NCBI RefSeq assembly: GCF_000003815.2
Contig: NC_049984.1
Span: 15,228,576-15,292,575 of the forward strand
Source: Branchiostoma floridae
Taxonomy: Eukaryota; Chordata; Leptocardii; Amphioxiformes; Branchiostomatidae
DNA: 64,000 nucleotides
Direction: 5' to 3'
Shown: piece after piece, positions 21,600-32,302 of the stretch
How the letters are laid out: every line of letters begins with the position of its first letter
How positions within the stretch are numbered: position 1 is the first letter of the stretch
Notes under the pieces: generated by a model
The model's input: only the letters and a program-made list of their open reading frames with translations
Databases searched by the model: none
Told to the model about the DNA's origin: nothing
Position numbers and translations under genes: made by a program

Positions 21600-22380
21600 C
21601 ACAGCTCCATTAAGGCCCAATATCTATGCAGCTGGCGGAAAAGTGTAGGCCTGACCCGTGAAAAGCTTTCAGACATTCCATTTTCCACCATCGTTATCTT
21701 TTGTCAAACAGGTTCTAGGCTTATATTTGATGGTTATTGATTGGTTCTCCCGCCTATCCGGAGGATGTGGGTATGAAAGCACGTTGATTGACAGGAAACG
21801 AAATTTCGGGTAAGTCGGTGGAGCTGACGTCTCTGATTAAACCGTTTATCCGTTTAAAAAAAAAAGGCTAGACCTACAGGGGCAAGCACGGGAAAGAGTA
21901 TGTTTGAGCCAAGCCTGTGTCACAATTCAAGCAAACGCCGGCCGAATTCTTAGATGGGCTGGAGTTGAAAACAAAATCGCCCGAGCGTCGACAGTATTTT
22001 TCGCTGAAAATCTTCCCAGTCACAAATTGAACTGGGCTTGGTGTGTAATTCCGGAGTCCAAACACGACAATATTCAATTCGGGAATGCAACATTTTTACT
22101 AGGTTTAATATAACACATTCGTATGCCTATCAACACAGTTGCCCATACCTAACTTGTTGTTTTGCGCGATTACAATATCTACACGTTTTTGTGACATGCA
22201 CACCATTGGGACCTGCAAACCCTAGCGCGTGACTGATATTGGCGCACTGTACCGTTGCGCCATATACTCTGTAAGACAAGCCATTATTTGTTTTGCTCAC
22301 CCCTAATCTATTCATCGTCTCTAGAGACATCATAAATACAGGCCCTCCCTCCCCATGGGCGATTTCTGTCTTTGTCTGAA
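21600..22380. other. Intergenic, nothing recognised
   Basis: No supported gene. ORFs of 60-70 codons on both strands are uninformative. Confidence 0.35.
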
Positions 22381-22389
22381 AACGGACCG

Positions 22390-22560
22390 AAAATCCACAA
22401 GGACTTCGCCAAGTAAGTAGGCTATATTTTCGGCGTGTTTCTCCGTCCGTCTATCTGTCTGTGAATAGCATTACTCGAGAAGCTATGAATAGATCCTGAT
22501 GCTATTTGGTAGGTAAGGGTGGGTAAAAAGAAGTACAAGTCCGATAATGGGCCCCCTAGT
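22390..22560 (+). repeat. Diverged relative of the dispersed ACCTCCAT family
   Basis: CGCCAAGTAAGTAGGCTATA, TTTCGGCGTGTTTCTCCG, ATTACTCGAGAAGCTATGAA, TGATGCTATTTGGTAGGTAA and ATGGGCCCCCTAG follow the same order as the family but use the variant ACTCGAGAAGC in place of ACTCTAGAACC. The copy at 30000 belongs to the same subfamily. Confidence 0.5.
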
Positions 22561-22870
22561 TTCCATTAAAAAGATGGTCCTTGAGACTATGTGGTAGCAA
22601 AAACTCCTAAAAGTACCCCAGTAACATCTCCATAGTCATAGACTTCATAGCCGAATCCAATCAATTAATGATTATGGGTGAAAAGGGTCAACGGCCTACA
22701 TATTTAAGGACACAATTTGTGTTCTGTCTGACATTGGGGGTCACCTTGTCACCGTTATCAACATCGATCTTTTGCGTTAGCAATACCACAGGGGATAATG
22801 TCATTAAATCTTTCATTGCACTCGTTAAGAAGAGAAACGACCACAACCAGCTGCCGCTTCAGCCATTTCA

Positions 22871-23150
22871 GTAACCTGGAATCCAGTCTACTACTGGCTC
22901 GGCCTACCGTAGTTAGTGCAGGCTTTGTACGGGGCCAGTGAAGCTCCCAGCCGCCAGGGTAATCGGCCACACCCGGTAGGATGTTCACGCGGTTAGACTT
23001 TAGCCCAGTGGGATAATTAGCCATGGATGGCAAAATTAACTCCCACCGTGCAAAACTACTACCGGGTGTGAAAGATTACCCCGGCGGTGGAAAGACATCC
23101 AGTCCCGAAGGTAACCTGGCCAATCCACGGTAGACTGGATTCCAGGTTAC
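22871..23150. mobile_element. MITE with exact 21-bp inverted ends, copy 1
   Basis: The first 21 bases (GTAACCTGGAATCCAGTCTA and one more) are exactly inverted at the right end. The direct repeat CCATTTCAG flanks it (22863-22871 and 23150-23158), giving an 8-9 bp target duplication depending on where the element edge is placed. Interior is GC-rich with CCGGTAGG/CTACCGGG words. No ORF. A decayed relative is at 48851-49073. Confidence 0.85.
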
Positions 23151-23188
23151 CATTTCAGCGGCAAAGTAAAGTTTACGCTATGGTTACG

Positions 23189-23340
23189 TCGATGAAGGTT
23201 AGACATCTAGGCAGAGCATTACATAATACGAGTACGCAATGATCAGTGACTGATCATAGAAAGTCACAGATGATACGTCTGTTCCTTTGGGTAATCTACA
23301 TAAATGCTTGATCGATTTCGTATTATGTAACTTTATGGTT
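23189..23340. repeat. Foldback repeat, GATGAAGGTTAGACATC family, copy 2 (diverged)
   Basis: GTCGATGAAGGTTAGACATCT is followed by inverted GCATTACATAATACGA and TCGTATTATGTAAC arms. The internal arms differ from copies 1 and 3. Confidence 0.5.
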
Positions 23341-23342
23341 AT

Positions 23343-23815
23343 TACCTCAATGAAAAATAGGGGTATTGTTTCTGGTGTGTCTGTGTGTCCGGATTTTGCT
23401 GTCAACATAACTGAAAACCAGTTGATGGATTACGATGACATTTGGTATGTGTGTAGGTGTTTGGAAGACGAAGGTCAAGCTAATTTTTGGCCCCCTAGTA
23501 TGTAAAATTGTTGTTTTGGGTGTGACTGTGTGTGTGTCTTGCGTGTTTGTATTTCCGAATATTCGTGGTCAGCATAACTTTAGAACTTCTGTATGGATCT
23601 CAATGATGTTTAATATGAGGATAGGGGTTGGGAAGATGAAGGTTGAGGTCGATTTTGAGCCCCCTCGTGTGTGACCTTGGTGTTGCAGGAGATCTTCTGG
23701 TTTTTGTTTCCTTTGTCCCGGACGTATGGTTTTGATTTTTGTTGGCAGATATCTCGTGATGTACGAAAGAAGTGGTGTACGTTTGGGCTCCCTAGCAGCT
23801 TGCTCTGGAACTGCA
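23343..23815 (+). repeat. Dispersed ACCTCCAT family, two partial copies in tandem
   Basis: The first copy (23343-23505) begins ACCTCAATGAAAAATAGGGG and stops after GGCCCCCTAGTATGTAAAAT. The second (23525-23815) restarts at TGTGTGTGTCTTGCGTGT, passes GGTCAGCATAACTTTAGAAC and ends TAGCAGCTTGCTCTGGAACT. Confidence 0.75.
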
Positions 23816-24119
23816 AAGGTTTTTTTTTGTTAAAATACTTCAAGTAGGATAATTGATGACCAAACAGCATTTTCAGTAACAAGATAAATACTATTCGACA
23901 CGTCTACGACTATCTCAAGGATGCCTTCGACTGACGATAGTTGAACAAATGTGACCAGGGTTGTACCGGTGGCGTATGGAAAATTGCGATACGGAAGACT
24001 AATGCACATGTCAAGGGTATAAAGACATTAACGGCGTGAAAGTGACATTCGAAGGACAAAAATGACATAAAACGCAGCTGGTAACTCATCAACGTGTTGT
24101 CACAGTCATTAGTAAACAT

Positions 24120-26520
24120 GGACCTGATATGGAGCGGATATTACTCAATTTGCCGGAAGGACAAGTAACGTCCACGTAGAAATTTTGTAGCAAAATGATT
24201 TTCCATGGGGATTATGAGTCTATTTGCCAAACAAGCTGTAAATGATTGACAGTGGGGGTCATCAACTAATTCATATCAATCTCCATCTTTTGTGCAAGTA
24301 GTAGAACGAGTAATGATGTTTTAATTACTGTTCAACGAGCGCATCAAATGCAAGCATCGGGTGTAGCAACTGTGTCGCAATGTTGACACAAGGGCATGTC
24401 ACCATGCACGGTGGTCAAATACGGGCTCAAAACCTCCCATGTCTAGCCGAATTCGAACCTTCTTCCATGATGTTCCATCTGACGTAATTCGAACCGAACC
24501 CGTGTTCTATTTAGGTCATCTACGGTCATTGCAGGTAAAACCGTGCTTTCTGGCATTTTCCCCCCAACTAACTTGAATCAGGCGAAAAAGATAGTTTTTA
24601 ACCAATATAAACAATTTTCTGTACAGTACATCCATGCTATCACTTTGTTTGGGACCTGTGATATTTAACGAAGCTACTGACGTTTGTGTTGGTGACCTTG
24701 GATATTATAAGTGTTGTTTACACCGGTATCAATTACACCCTCCCGCTCTCCGTGCGGCATGACATGCGTGTAAACATCGTTTAAGATCTCCACCAAGAAG
24801 AGTCCAACTTAACTCATTGACGGCTCAAAATGACCGCAACGGTTTTCCCGAGATTTCTGTTTTTGGGATTTTTAAAAAATGCCTTAGATTTTGAATTATT
24901 GGTAATTAAGTGCGAAAAATGCCATTTTTACTCATATTTTTGACTGTAACTTTGCTTAGAATTAAAAATTAAAAAATCCCAAAAACAGAAAGTTTTATTT
25001 GCCTCTCAGATGATGAAAAATATAAAAATCGAGAATTTGCCATGGCACTTGCGGCCCATCTTATCAAGAGTATGGTCATATTGAAGGCCTTGAAACAGAA
25101 AATAATCGTCTTTGGAAGCAAAATCGAAACAAAACAACTATCTCAATTCAAACGGGAAGATTGAAACTATCTAAAATTGCGAATTTAATCTTATTTTGAA
25201 TACATTTTCCTTGTCATAACATTCTGTTTATTTTGAAATATTTTACGGTTAGCAAATAGTAGGCCTCTTGTAACCCGATACTCTGTCGAACTCGCATAGC
25301 AACGGGAAAGAATACCCTAGCAACCGACCGCCGTGATGTGGTATCATTATTCTAATTACGAAAGAAGTGAACCATTTGATGAAAAAAGCACACTAAATTC
25401 ATCCTAATGTCTCCAAGTTTAATGTAAAAACTACTCATTAAATCACAAAATCGATGCATTGCAGAAAGGGTATTTGTCTTCCGCGTCTTCCAAACAAGAA
25501 GTTAAGATTTTGAAAACTATCCCTTAGAATGAGAGTAGCCACCTATTGTCAATGTTTTCATTCATTGTTTTTATTCGAATTCCATGAATAGTTTTATTAG
25601 TTTGTTAAATATATAGATGGGCACTTATCCATCAGAAAAGAACTTGCAATAAAATCATAATATTGGTTGGAGTAGGATTTTGTTTACTCATTGACTGCCA
25701 GAATCTTTACGAAGTCGTCAGAATTTACGACTATATATAGATGAAAGGTTCTAAGATCCTACACGACAGCAGTTCTAAATATATACCACTCAACATCTCT
25801 GATGGACATCTCGAATCGTGTTCCACCTACGATCAAAAGGATGGAAACTTCTTTTTCTGCCTGTCTCATCGTGAAAGTTTGGTCCATCAACATGGCAAAC
25901 CACTTAAGGCGTTGATTTATATTGAATCTATCTCATCCTCTCACCAAAACGCACCGCCCACACATCACAGCATGGCCTTGAACCTCCTGCCATTGCCATT
26001 GCTCTCACTCAATGTTTGGCTTCGGGAGCTGGAGAAGAATGGCCCCTAGCTGTCTCGCGGTTTCAGTCATGTCAATTTATGTCCAAAGATCAATAACGAT
26101 CCGCTAACGACGGCCGTTCCACTAGAGTTCACTCTTTAGAGCCGGAATGAAGTGAGAAGGGTCCTTCACCAAAGGAAATCGCGAGCTAACAGCCACGGCT
26201 GACTGGCCATACATCAGCGTAACCACCCGTACAGTATGGCTGTCTTTTATGGCCATTGCTGCGAGTCAAGGATTTGACCCCCATTACCAGGCCGCTGGGC
26301 ATACGTTTACCCTTTCATGTCGGCGTCCTAACATTCAAATCCAATTACGGGCAATGGAAGGATATATCTCTAACTGCCAGGAGTTAGCAAACTCAGCTGA
26401 ATGTTGTGCGCCCCGCTACAGACATTAGTCAATGGGGAGTGTACAACTTTTGCTGTCTTTTTCACAGCCATCGTTATTTGTATCGGGAACGTCTATTGCT
26501 TTGTACATACTGATGAAACA
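24120..26520. other. Intergenic, AT-rich, one inverted pair, no gene
   Basis: TTCTGTTTTTGGGATTTTTA at 24857 and its near complement at 24963-24993 form a hairpin with about a 90-base loop. Otherwise no gene, RNA or repeat boundary is supported. The 102-codon ORF at 25741-26049 shows no known domain. Confidence 0.4.
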
Positions 26521-26529
26521 CTAGAGGCA

Positions 26530-26665
26530 AGTAGAATAGTTTCTTTACCCCAAGCTCGCTCCCGTGATTCGAACCCGCGACCTATCGCGCCGAGGGCAGC
26601 TAAACTCCCAAACCAAGCACGCTACCGATATCGCCACAAAGGCTCCTTGGCAAGGACGGTAGGCG
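26530..26665 (-). repeat. tRNA-like SINE head, copy 2
   Basis: On the minus strand TGGCGATATCGG (26625-26636) fits an A box and GGTTCGAATCA (26565-26575) fits a B box at tRNA spacing. The arms do not fold into a full cloverleaf that I can confirm, and no SINE body is obvious, so a degraded SINE head is more likely than a tRNA gene. Confidence 0.5.
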
Positions 26666-27435
26666 GTGCTTGAACCCCACTGTTACACTGAAACAATTCA
26701 TTTATGGAAGATTGCTGATCTTATATATGATTTCTATGTAGGATTGGCGCCAAGCACACCACAAATATGGGCCACGTAACACCAAAAATACGGTTCATGT
26801 TCATTTGTCTGTGGCTTCACCTTAGGGGTACCGGGTCCGTAAGGACAGTTTGCAATGATTATGTAGGTTACATAATATAATTTGCCTCCTGAAAATGAAA
26901 AGGCGGGAGCAGAAGAGCTGCCAACGTGTCTGGCAATTACAGCGTGTAACAATCATCCACCGCCGTGCATAAAAGACATCAGGACCTCCAGGCAGAGCCA
27001 TAAACAGGTTGATACTGACAGCAAACGTGCTTACCGCCGCCTAACAGATCACTCCACTCGTGTTATTGACGAAGTACAAGCCCTTGCCGCTCACCTTGAA
27101 AGTTTGAAGCCTTCATTTTTCATTACAACCTGCACCAAGGTTGCTGACCCGGGCATGGAAGCGTGTGGTGTAGCGCCATTTCGCCTGGGAGTTTGTGTTT
27201 GTAAGACCTTTAGCAACTCTGATATACACTTAATTCAAAGGGAGAGCGTCGGCGTGGCGTGTCAGAGGTCCTGGATTCAATACTCTGCTCAGCGCCTCGT
27301 CGGTCTCTTTATGCTACTAACTTTTCCAAAGTTCTCTCTTCTCCTTTTGAGTACGGACGTTCAACTCTCTGCTTGTGCCATTCTGATTTTACGGTTTCAC
27401 TTTGAAGCTTGATCATTATACTGAATATTAGAAAC
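26666..27435. other. Intergenic; unrecognised 176-codon ORF
   Basis: 26882-27412 (+) is open for 176 codons (MPPENEKAGAEELPTC.. ILRFHFEA). It has no domain I can name, no low-complexity bias and no supporting splice or poly(A) signals. Function unknown; it may be chance. Confidence 0.25.
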
Positions 27436-27700
27436 GTATTTTCTGTGTGTGTGTGTGTGTTTGTGTGTTGTGGGAGTATACAACATAGCTCAAGAAGCTT
27501 TGGATGGATCCTACTGATATTTGGTGTGCGAGTAAGGGGTCGCGAAAACAAAGGTCAAATTCAATGATGCGTCCCCTAGCGGCCTTCTAAGGTACTGCAA
27601 CGGAACTTGCGGTTTCGATTTCTCGTTTTTTGCACATGGTGGGGTTTTGTAGTGTTAGATAGCTCTCTGAACGAAGATTATGCAGTGTAAGTTTGTTCCC
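27436..27700 (+). repeat. Dispersed ACCTCCAT family, copy with GT expansion
   Basis: TTTTCTGTGTGTGTGTGTGTG, ATAGCTCAAGAAGCTTTGGA, TGATATTTGGTGTGCGAGTA, CAAAGGTCAAATTCAATGAT, and TTTCTCGTTTTTTGCACATG follow the family order. The GT run is lengthened relative to copy 1. Confidence 0.7.
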
Positions 27701-28980
27701 CGCCTACGTTTTTTCGAACTACATGAATGATTTTTTTTTTTCATTTCATTCATTTGCCAATGGCACACACATAAACGGATTTTTTACAATGTCAGTAAAT
27801 GATAGGGGCCAGATGGTCCTACTGGCAATAGCCGTCAAATGTTACACATGATAAAGTGTTGTTGTCTAGTGGTGACATATCAAGGTTAGGGTTATTAGGA
27901 AGAATTATTGGTCTGTCGTCTTCTACTTGACCGAGACCGTTGAATATTGGACTTGAATAATCCATGGCTTTATAAATTGAATATGATCTATGATGTTAGA
28001 ATACGATTTGAGTAGAAAGCCAACAAATATTTTCATCAGTAAAACTCGTTGAACTACGTTTTTGCATGCTCAATGATCAGCGCCATAGTATACCAACAAT
28101 AGATTCTTAGTTTTTGTTCTTTCGCATCTTCTTTGACCTTGTAATGTTCCATGACGTTGATATACGTTTACGATATTGATTTTTGTAATCCACGGCATAT
28201 TTTTGCTTATTTTAAAGCTGCTTGGCACGATTTACAGTATGGTATGGATCGCCGCCCTAGTGGAATGGGGTATATTGGCACCCATCTGTCTCGGAAGACA
28301 ATGGTATACAGACAGGTGGGTAGGCGACCCGTCTGCCTGGCCTGCACATAACTGTTTTTAAGAGCAGTGCTATAATTGGACCAATTTGTACATACACATT
28401 TCAACGACGAACGTGATATATAGATGGTGTACTGTATTTTGTCATTCACCCTACTTTTCCACCCTATTCTCCCCATTTGCCAACAGTACACATATATAAA
28501 CGGCATTTAAAAATGTCAGTAACGGAAATAGCCGTCAAACGTGAAAATGATAAAGTGGTGTTGTCCGGCCATGACGTATCAAGGTCGGGGTAATAAAAAG
28601 AACAATTTATTGCACTGTAGCCTTCCACATGACGTGATGGATACCATTATTTATTGGTTTGTATGACCTGTAACTAGGGTTGGGTACCGGTACAGAAAAC
28701 AGAGTTACAGGTTACAAATAGCCGCCAAACGTGAACACGATAAAGTGGTGTTGTCTGGCCCTGACGTATCAAGGTCAGGGTAATAAAGAGAAAAAATATT
28801 GCGCTGCCGCCTTCCACTTGATAGAGACCGTTGTTTATTGGGCCTGTATGACCTATTACTTTAAAAATTGAATAGGATCCATGATAAGAGTTTATGATAT
28901 GAGTTGAAAGCCAACAAAAGCACACGCATTCTTTATCAATGAAATGCGCATTCGTTGAAACTACAAACTTTTACTCGCTC
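27700..28980. repeat. Repeated segment with AAAGTGGTGTTGTC blocks
   Basis: AAAGTGTTGTTGTCTAGTGG (27853), AAAGTGGTGTTGTCCGGCCA (28552) and AAAGTGGTGTTGTCTGGCCC (28743) are each preceded by CCGTCAAA or CCGCCAAA and followed by TGACGTATCAAGGTC or a variant. They mark three spaced, partly duplicated segments. No gene is supported. 28246-28270 matches the edge of the CCACTAGACGGCGATC family. Confidence 0.6.
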
Positions 28981-29014
28981 AATGGTCGTTGCCTCAATGG
29001 AATGCGTTCAACCT

Positions 29015-29312
29015 GGTTCACACGTGCGTAAATATTCAAATCCGTTTGATCAGGTCCATATGGCAGTTTTAGCTTCTACAAGGCTCCACAGGACACTGTT
29101 AAAATAGTAGAAATTAGACAAATATAGATGCATAACATGCCAAAGTAGTTAGCTGACCTGGTTTGCGACCCAGCTAAATCGTCTGGCATATTATCTGTAT
29201 ATATTTGTCCAATTCATATTATTTTTACAGCAACATGTGGAGCCTGGAAGAGGCTATGACTTCCATACGGACCTCATACGGACTAGAATATATTCAACAC
29301 ACACGTGTGAAT
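29015..29312. mobile_element. GGTTCACACGTG palindromic MITE, copy A
   Basis: Ends GGTTCACACGTGCGTAAATA (left) and GGATTCACACGTGTG (right, reverse complement). Internally the right half carries GCATATTATC, GTATATATTTGTCC and GGAGCCTGGAAGAGGCTA, and the left half their complements. Copies B (55831-56135) and C (62584-62854) have the same layout. Confidence 0.8.
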
Positions 29313-29360
29313 CCACTAGACGGCGATCGTGCTGTGACCTCGCTGCGACCTAATTTGGAT
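29313..29360. repeat. CCACTAGACGGCGATC family, partial
   Basis: CCACTAGACGGCGATCGTGC followed by CTCGCTGCGACCTAA directly abuts MITE copy A. Same termini as the full copies at 61000-61240 and 62237-62416. Confidence 0.65.
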
Positions 29361-29559
29361 ATCAGTGGAGCCTATTGTTGGGCCAATGCATCCATTTCAA
29401 CGATGGGCTTACAGATATAGAATGTGACAGATGTTTTGTTCATTCTCCCTACTTTTTTCTCCGCGCTGTCCGCACGTACATCTATCTACCAACATTTAAC
29501 CCTCTTCATGCTTAAGTACCCCTTTTGGCACCAAATTTGCATTGTTTACAGGGTTAGGC

Positions 29560-30000
29560 AGCGGGAAGAAGGTTAAGAATATGTGTACCTACCGGTGCGG
29601 GTTCCCGATGATGCCCACGTGTTTCTGTAGTCTGTCCGCTACACGTGGCTCTCTATCTCTCTCACCTCCACCGTCACACAGTTGGTGCTCTGGAGGGTCT
29701 TCATGGACACCCGGGTCAAGCCTGTGTCCCGCCTCCTGTATGCAAATTCACACACAAAACATAATTATCCGTTAGTATGATGCATTGACTGAAAATGTAC
29801 ATTTTTAGCGTCGCCAAGAAGGTTTCGCCTAGCCTCCTGTATTCAAATTCACATACAAAACTTAACCGTTGTTATGCTGCATTGGCTTCAAATGTACATT
29901 TCTACCTTCGCCAAGAAGGTTCGGCCCTCTGTATGCAAATTCACACACAAAATATAAGCGTTATGATACATACGCTAAAGATGTACGTTTTTACCGTCGC
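29560..30000. repeat. Three-fold TATGCAAATTCACACACAAA repeat
   Basis: CTCCTGTATGCAAATTCACA (29731), CTCCTGTATTCAAATTCACA (29833) and CTCTGTATGCAAATTCACAC (29926) are spaced about 95-100 bp apart. Each is followed by a CATTG or CATACG-type link, ATGTACATTTTTA and GTCGCCAAGAAGGTT. It is a short tandem array leading into the next dispersed repeat. Confidence 0.7.
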
Positions 30001-30200
30001 CAAAAAGATTATGTTTTCGGTGTGTAAGTGTGTCTGTGTGAGTGTTTGTGTCTGTTTACAGTGAATATAACCCGAGAAGCCTTAGTTGGAACCGGATGAT
30101 ATTTCGTAGAACGAAGGTCAAGTTTGATAATGGCCATGGGCCTCCTAGCGGCTCTATGAAGTATTGCCCCGGAACCTCAGGTATTTATATCTCGTTTCAA
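30000..30200 (+). repeat. Dispersed ACCTCCAT family, ACCCGAGAAGCC subfamily
   Basis: TTTTCGGTGTGTAAGTGTGT, ATAACCCGAGAAGCCTTAGT, TGATATTTCGTAGAACGAAG, GGTCAAGTTTGATAATGGCC and CCTCCTAGCGGCTCTATGAA are in family order. Confidence 0.65.
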
Positions 30201-31173
30201 CCTTTGTTAATTCATGAAAAGCTCCAATCGGCCTACAGGTCGCTTTTCGTTGAGGTCATGAGGGAAAATGTAAGAATCAGACAAATATAAAGAATACATC
30301 ATACCACTAGATTTTATGATATAGTAAGCATATGTGTAACACATATATGGTACACATACATAATACGTGTGCGTTCATTTTGATAATATCTGTGACATGA
30401 TCATTACCATCGCTTTGGGTATACAAACAAACGAAAAAAAAACATAAACTGTATTAAGAAATCGTGCATTTTCGGAAATGCCAATGCACATCATCAATGA
30501 CACATTGAGAGCACATGCAATGGAAATAAATGTTTTTGATTTTTTATTTCGAACTTTTTTTACCTGTTTTCCCCCGCACTAGTAGACATTAGACACGGCA
30601 AATGTAGTCCCATGCAACTCACATCACGAGGGGCACCCCAATTTCAAGGGTAATTAGACTTGTCGGTGATTCTATTTGTTTCATTTGTCATACATGGCGC
30701 CATGGTGTCTACGTCTTTGCCTTGTACCCTGTGACCGGTGTACCGAAAGTGCGAAAAGGAACGAAAAGGAACGAAAAGGAGCGAAAAGGAACGAAAAGGA
30801 ACGAAAAGGAACGAAAAGGAGCGAAAAGGAACGAAAAGGAACGAAAAGGAGCGAAAAGTAACGAAAAGGGACGTAAAGGAAATTTCCGAAACGTCCGAAA
30901 AGGCACGAAAAGGAACGAAGTAGGAAGCAAAGTGAAATAAATCCTATGGGAATATAAGGTAACGGTACTCGTGATCGGCAAAACCTTTTGAAACGGTCTT
31001 TATTTTTCCATTGTGTGGCTTTTTCCACGAAATCCCTAGACCTCCAATGGTTCACCGGCGACCCGGCGGGAAAGTGCCCGCGTGGAAATAGCTAAATACA
31101 AATCAAAGGCGATGGGCGGAGTCACGAATCAGTGCGTCCCGGGTTCCCACGCGGGCTGTCATAGATCAAATTC

Positions 31174-31482
31174 GGGGGGGGGGGGGGGGGGGGGTTAGGT
31201 TGAGTATTGCGTCTGAAAAACGTTTGACGGGCTGACATTCTGGGGGAAAATATTTTTTTACCGGCCCCAAAAAGTTACAAAATTGTTTTTTAGGGCTCCC
31301 CGGCCAAAATATAAAGGGGCCCGGGGAAACCGGACACCCCGTTGATTTTAATTTCAGGGCCGGGTCCCAAAAATTTTTTTGCCCAACCCCCCCGGGAAAA
31401 GTGAGTCCCCCCCCCAAACCCTCCCTAATTTCCCATCACCCCTTGGACAAATTCCTCCCGTTGGGCCTTTTTTCCCCCAAAA
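31174..31482. other. Suspect low-quality sequence beside the gap
   Basis: A 21-base G run followed by doubled and stuttered homopolymers (CCCCCCC, GGGG, TTTTTTT, AAAAA) up to the N gap resembles the tail of a poor read. Treat base calls here with caution. Confidence 0.7.
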
Positions 31483-31582
31483 NNNNNNNNNNNNNNNNNN
31501 NNNNNNNNNNNNNNNNNNNNNNNNNNNNNNNNNNNNNNNNNNNNNNNNNNNNNNNNNNNNNNNNNNNNNNNNNNNNNNNNNN
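31483..31582. other. Assembly gap, 100 N
   Basis: Exactly 100 Ns, the usual placeholder for a gap of unknown size. Confidence 1.
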
Positions 31583-32302
31583 AGCTTTTCTTTTATCGTG
31601 AACGAGCAAGAAGATATAGTCTCCACGTTTCCAGAAAACCATGTTGTGGGCCTTGTTGAAGGGAGCTGTCATGCTCGTGGGGCAGCAGTTTATTATTTAG
31701 CATATCATTCCAGACCGGATTTCTATTAGACGTAAACAATCGCAGGTCATTTGCATGCGGCGCTCTCATCTTGGGAGAGCAGAAGCCACCCAAATACAAC
31801 AACAACGCTACAATCTTGCCTCATTCTGAAAATGTATATAAATCGATATTTATCCATCACCCACCAGTAACTGAATTTTAATCCTTACTTTCTTATCTCA
31901 GTTCTGTTTCCTTGTATTTCGCTGATCTTCAGAGAATAATTTAGCCACACAAACACAACAGCCTAAAACAGCGTCGTAAAAATTTGATATTGCCAAATTC
32001 TGAGTAAAATAAAACACGTTTCATAGGCTTCTAACGCCCGCAGTACCGGTCCCTTATATTCTCATTGATTTTATTTTAGTTTGCTTCATACTTCGTTCCT
32101 TTTCGTTCCTTTTCGTTCCTTTTCGTTCCTTTTCGTTCCTTTTCGTTCCTTTTCGTTCCTTTTCGTTCCTTTTCGTTCCTTTTCGCACTTTCGGTAGACC
32201 CCCTGTGACTATGTAGTCAGCATGGATCTATGCAGAATAAAGGTCTGGAGAACTTTGGATTGTCTCACGTTGACTATTTGTCCTGCATAGCTTTGTTTGT
32301 AT

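Larger units (their letters stand above)
30736..32200. mobile_element. Mutator-like element with minisatellite-filled terminal repeats
   Basis: Ends read CGGTGTACCGAAAGTGCGAA (left) and GGTCTACCGAAAGTGCGAAA (right, reverse complement). A 9-bp direct repeat CCCTGTGAC flanks it (30727-30735 and 32201-32209), as expected for Mutator-type insertion. Just inside each end is a tandem array of GGAACGAAAA: about 12 units on the left (30749-30870) and about 9 on the right (32093-32186, inverted). Inward, both arms continue with GAAGCAAA, GAATATAAGG and CGGTACT, so each terminal repeat is roughly 160-240 bp. The middle contains the 100 N gap and no transposase ORF. Confidence 0.8.

Noticed and set aside
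26530-26665. Functional tRNA gene
   Set aside because: A and B boxes fit, but I could not close an acceptor stem or define an anticodon arm; a SINE head is more likely.
26882-27412. 176-codon ORF as a gene
   Set aside because: No recognisable domain, no splice or poly(A) context, in a repeat-rich area; kept only as an unexplained ORF.
30676-30981. Lys/Arg/Glu-rich ORFs (KGTKRNEKERKG type) as proteins
   Set aside because: They are translations of the 10-bp GGAACGAAAA array in all three frames.
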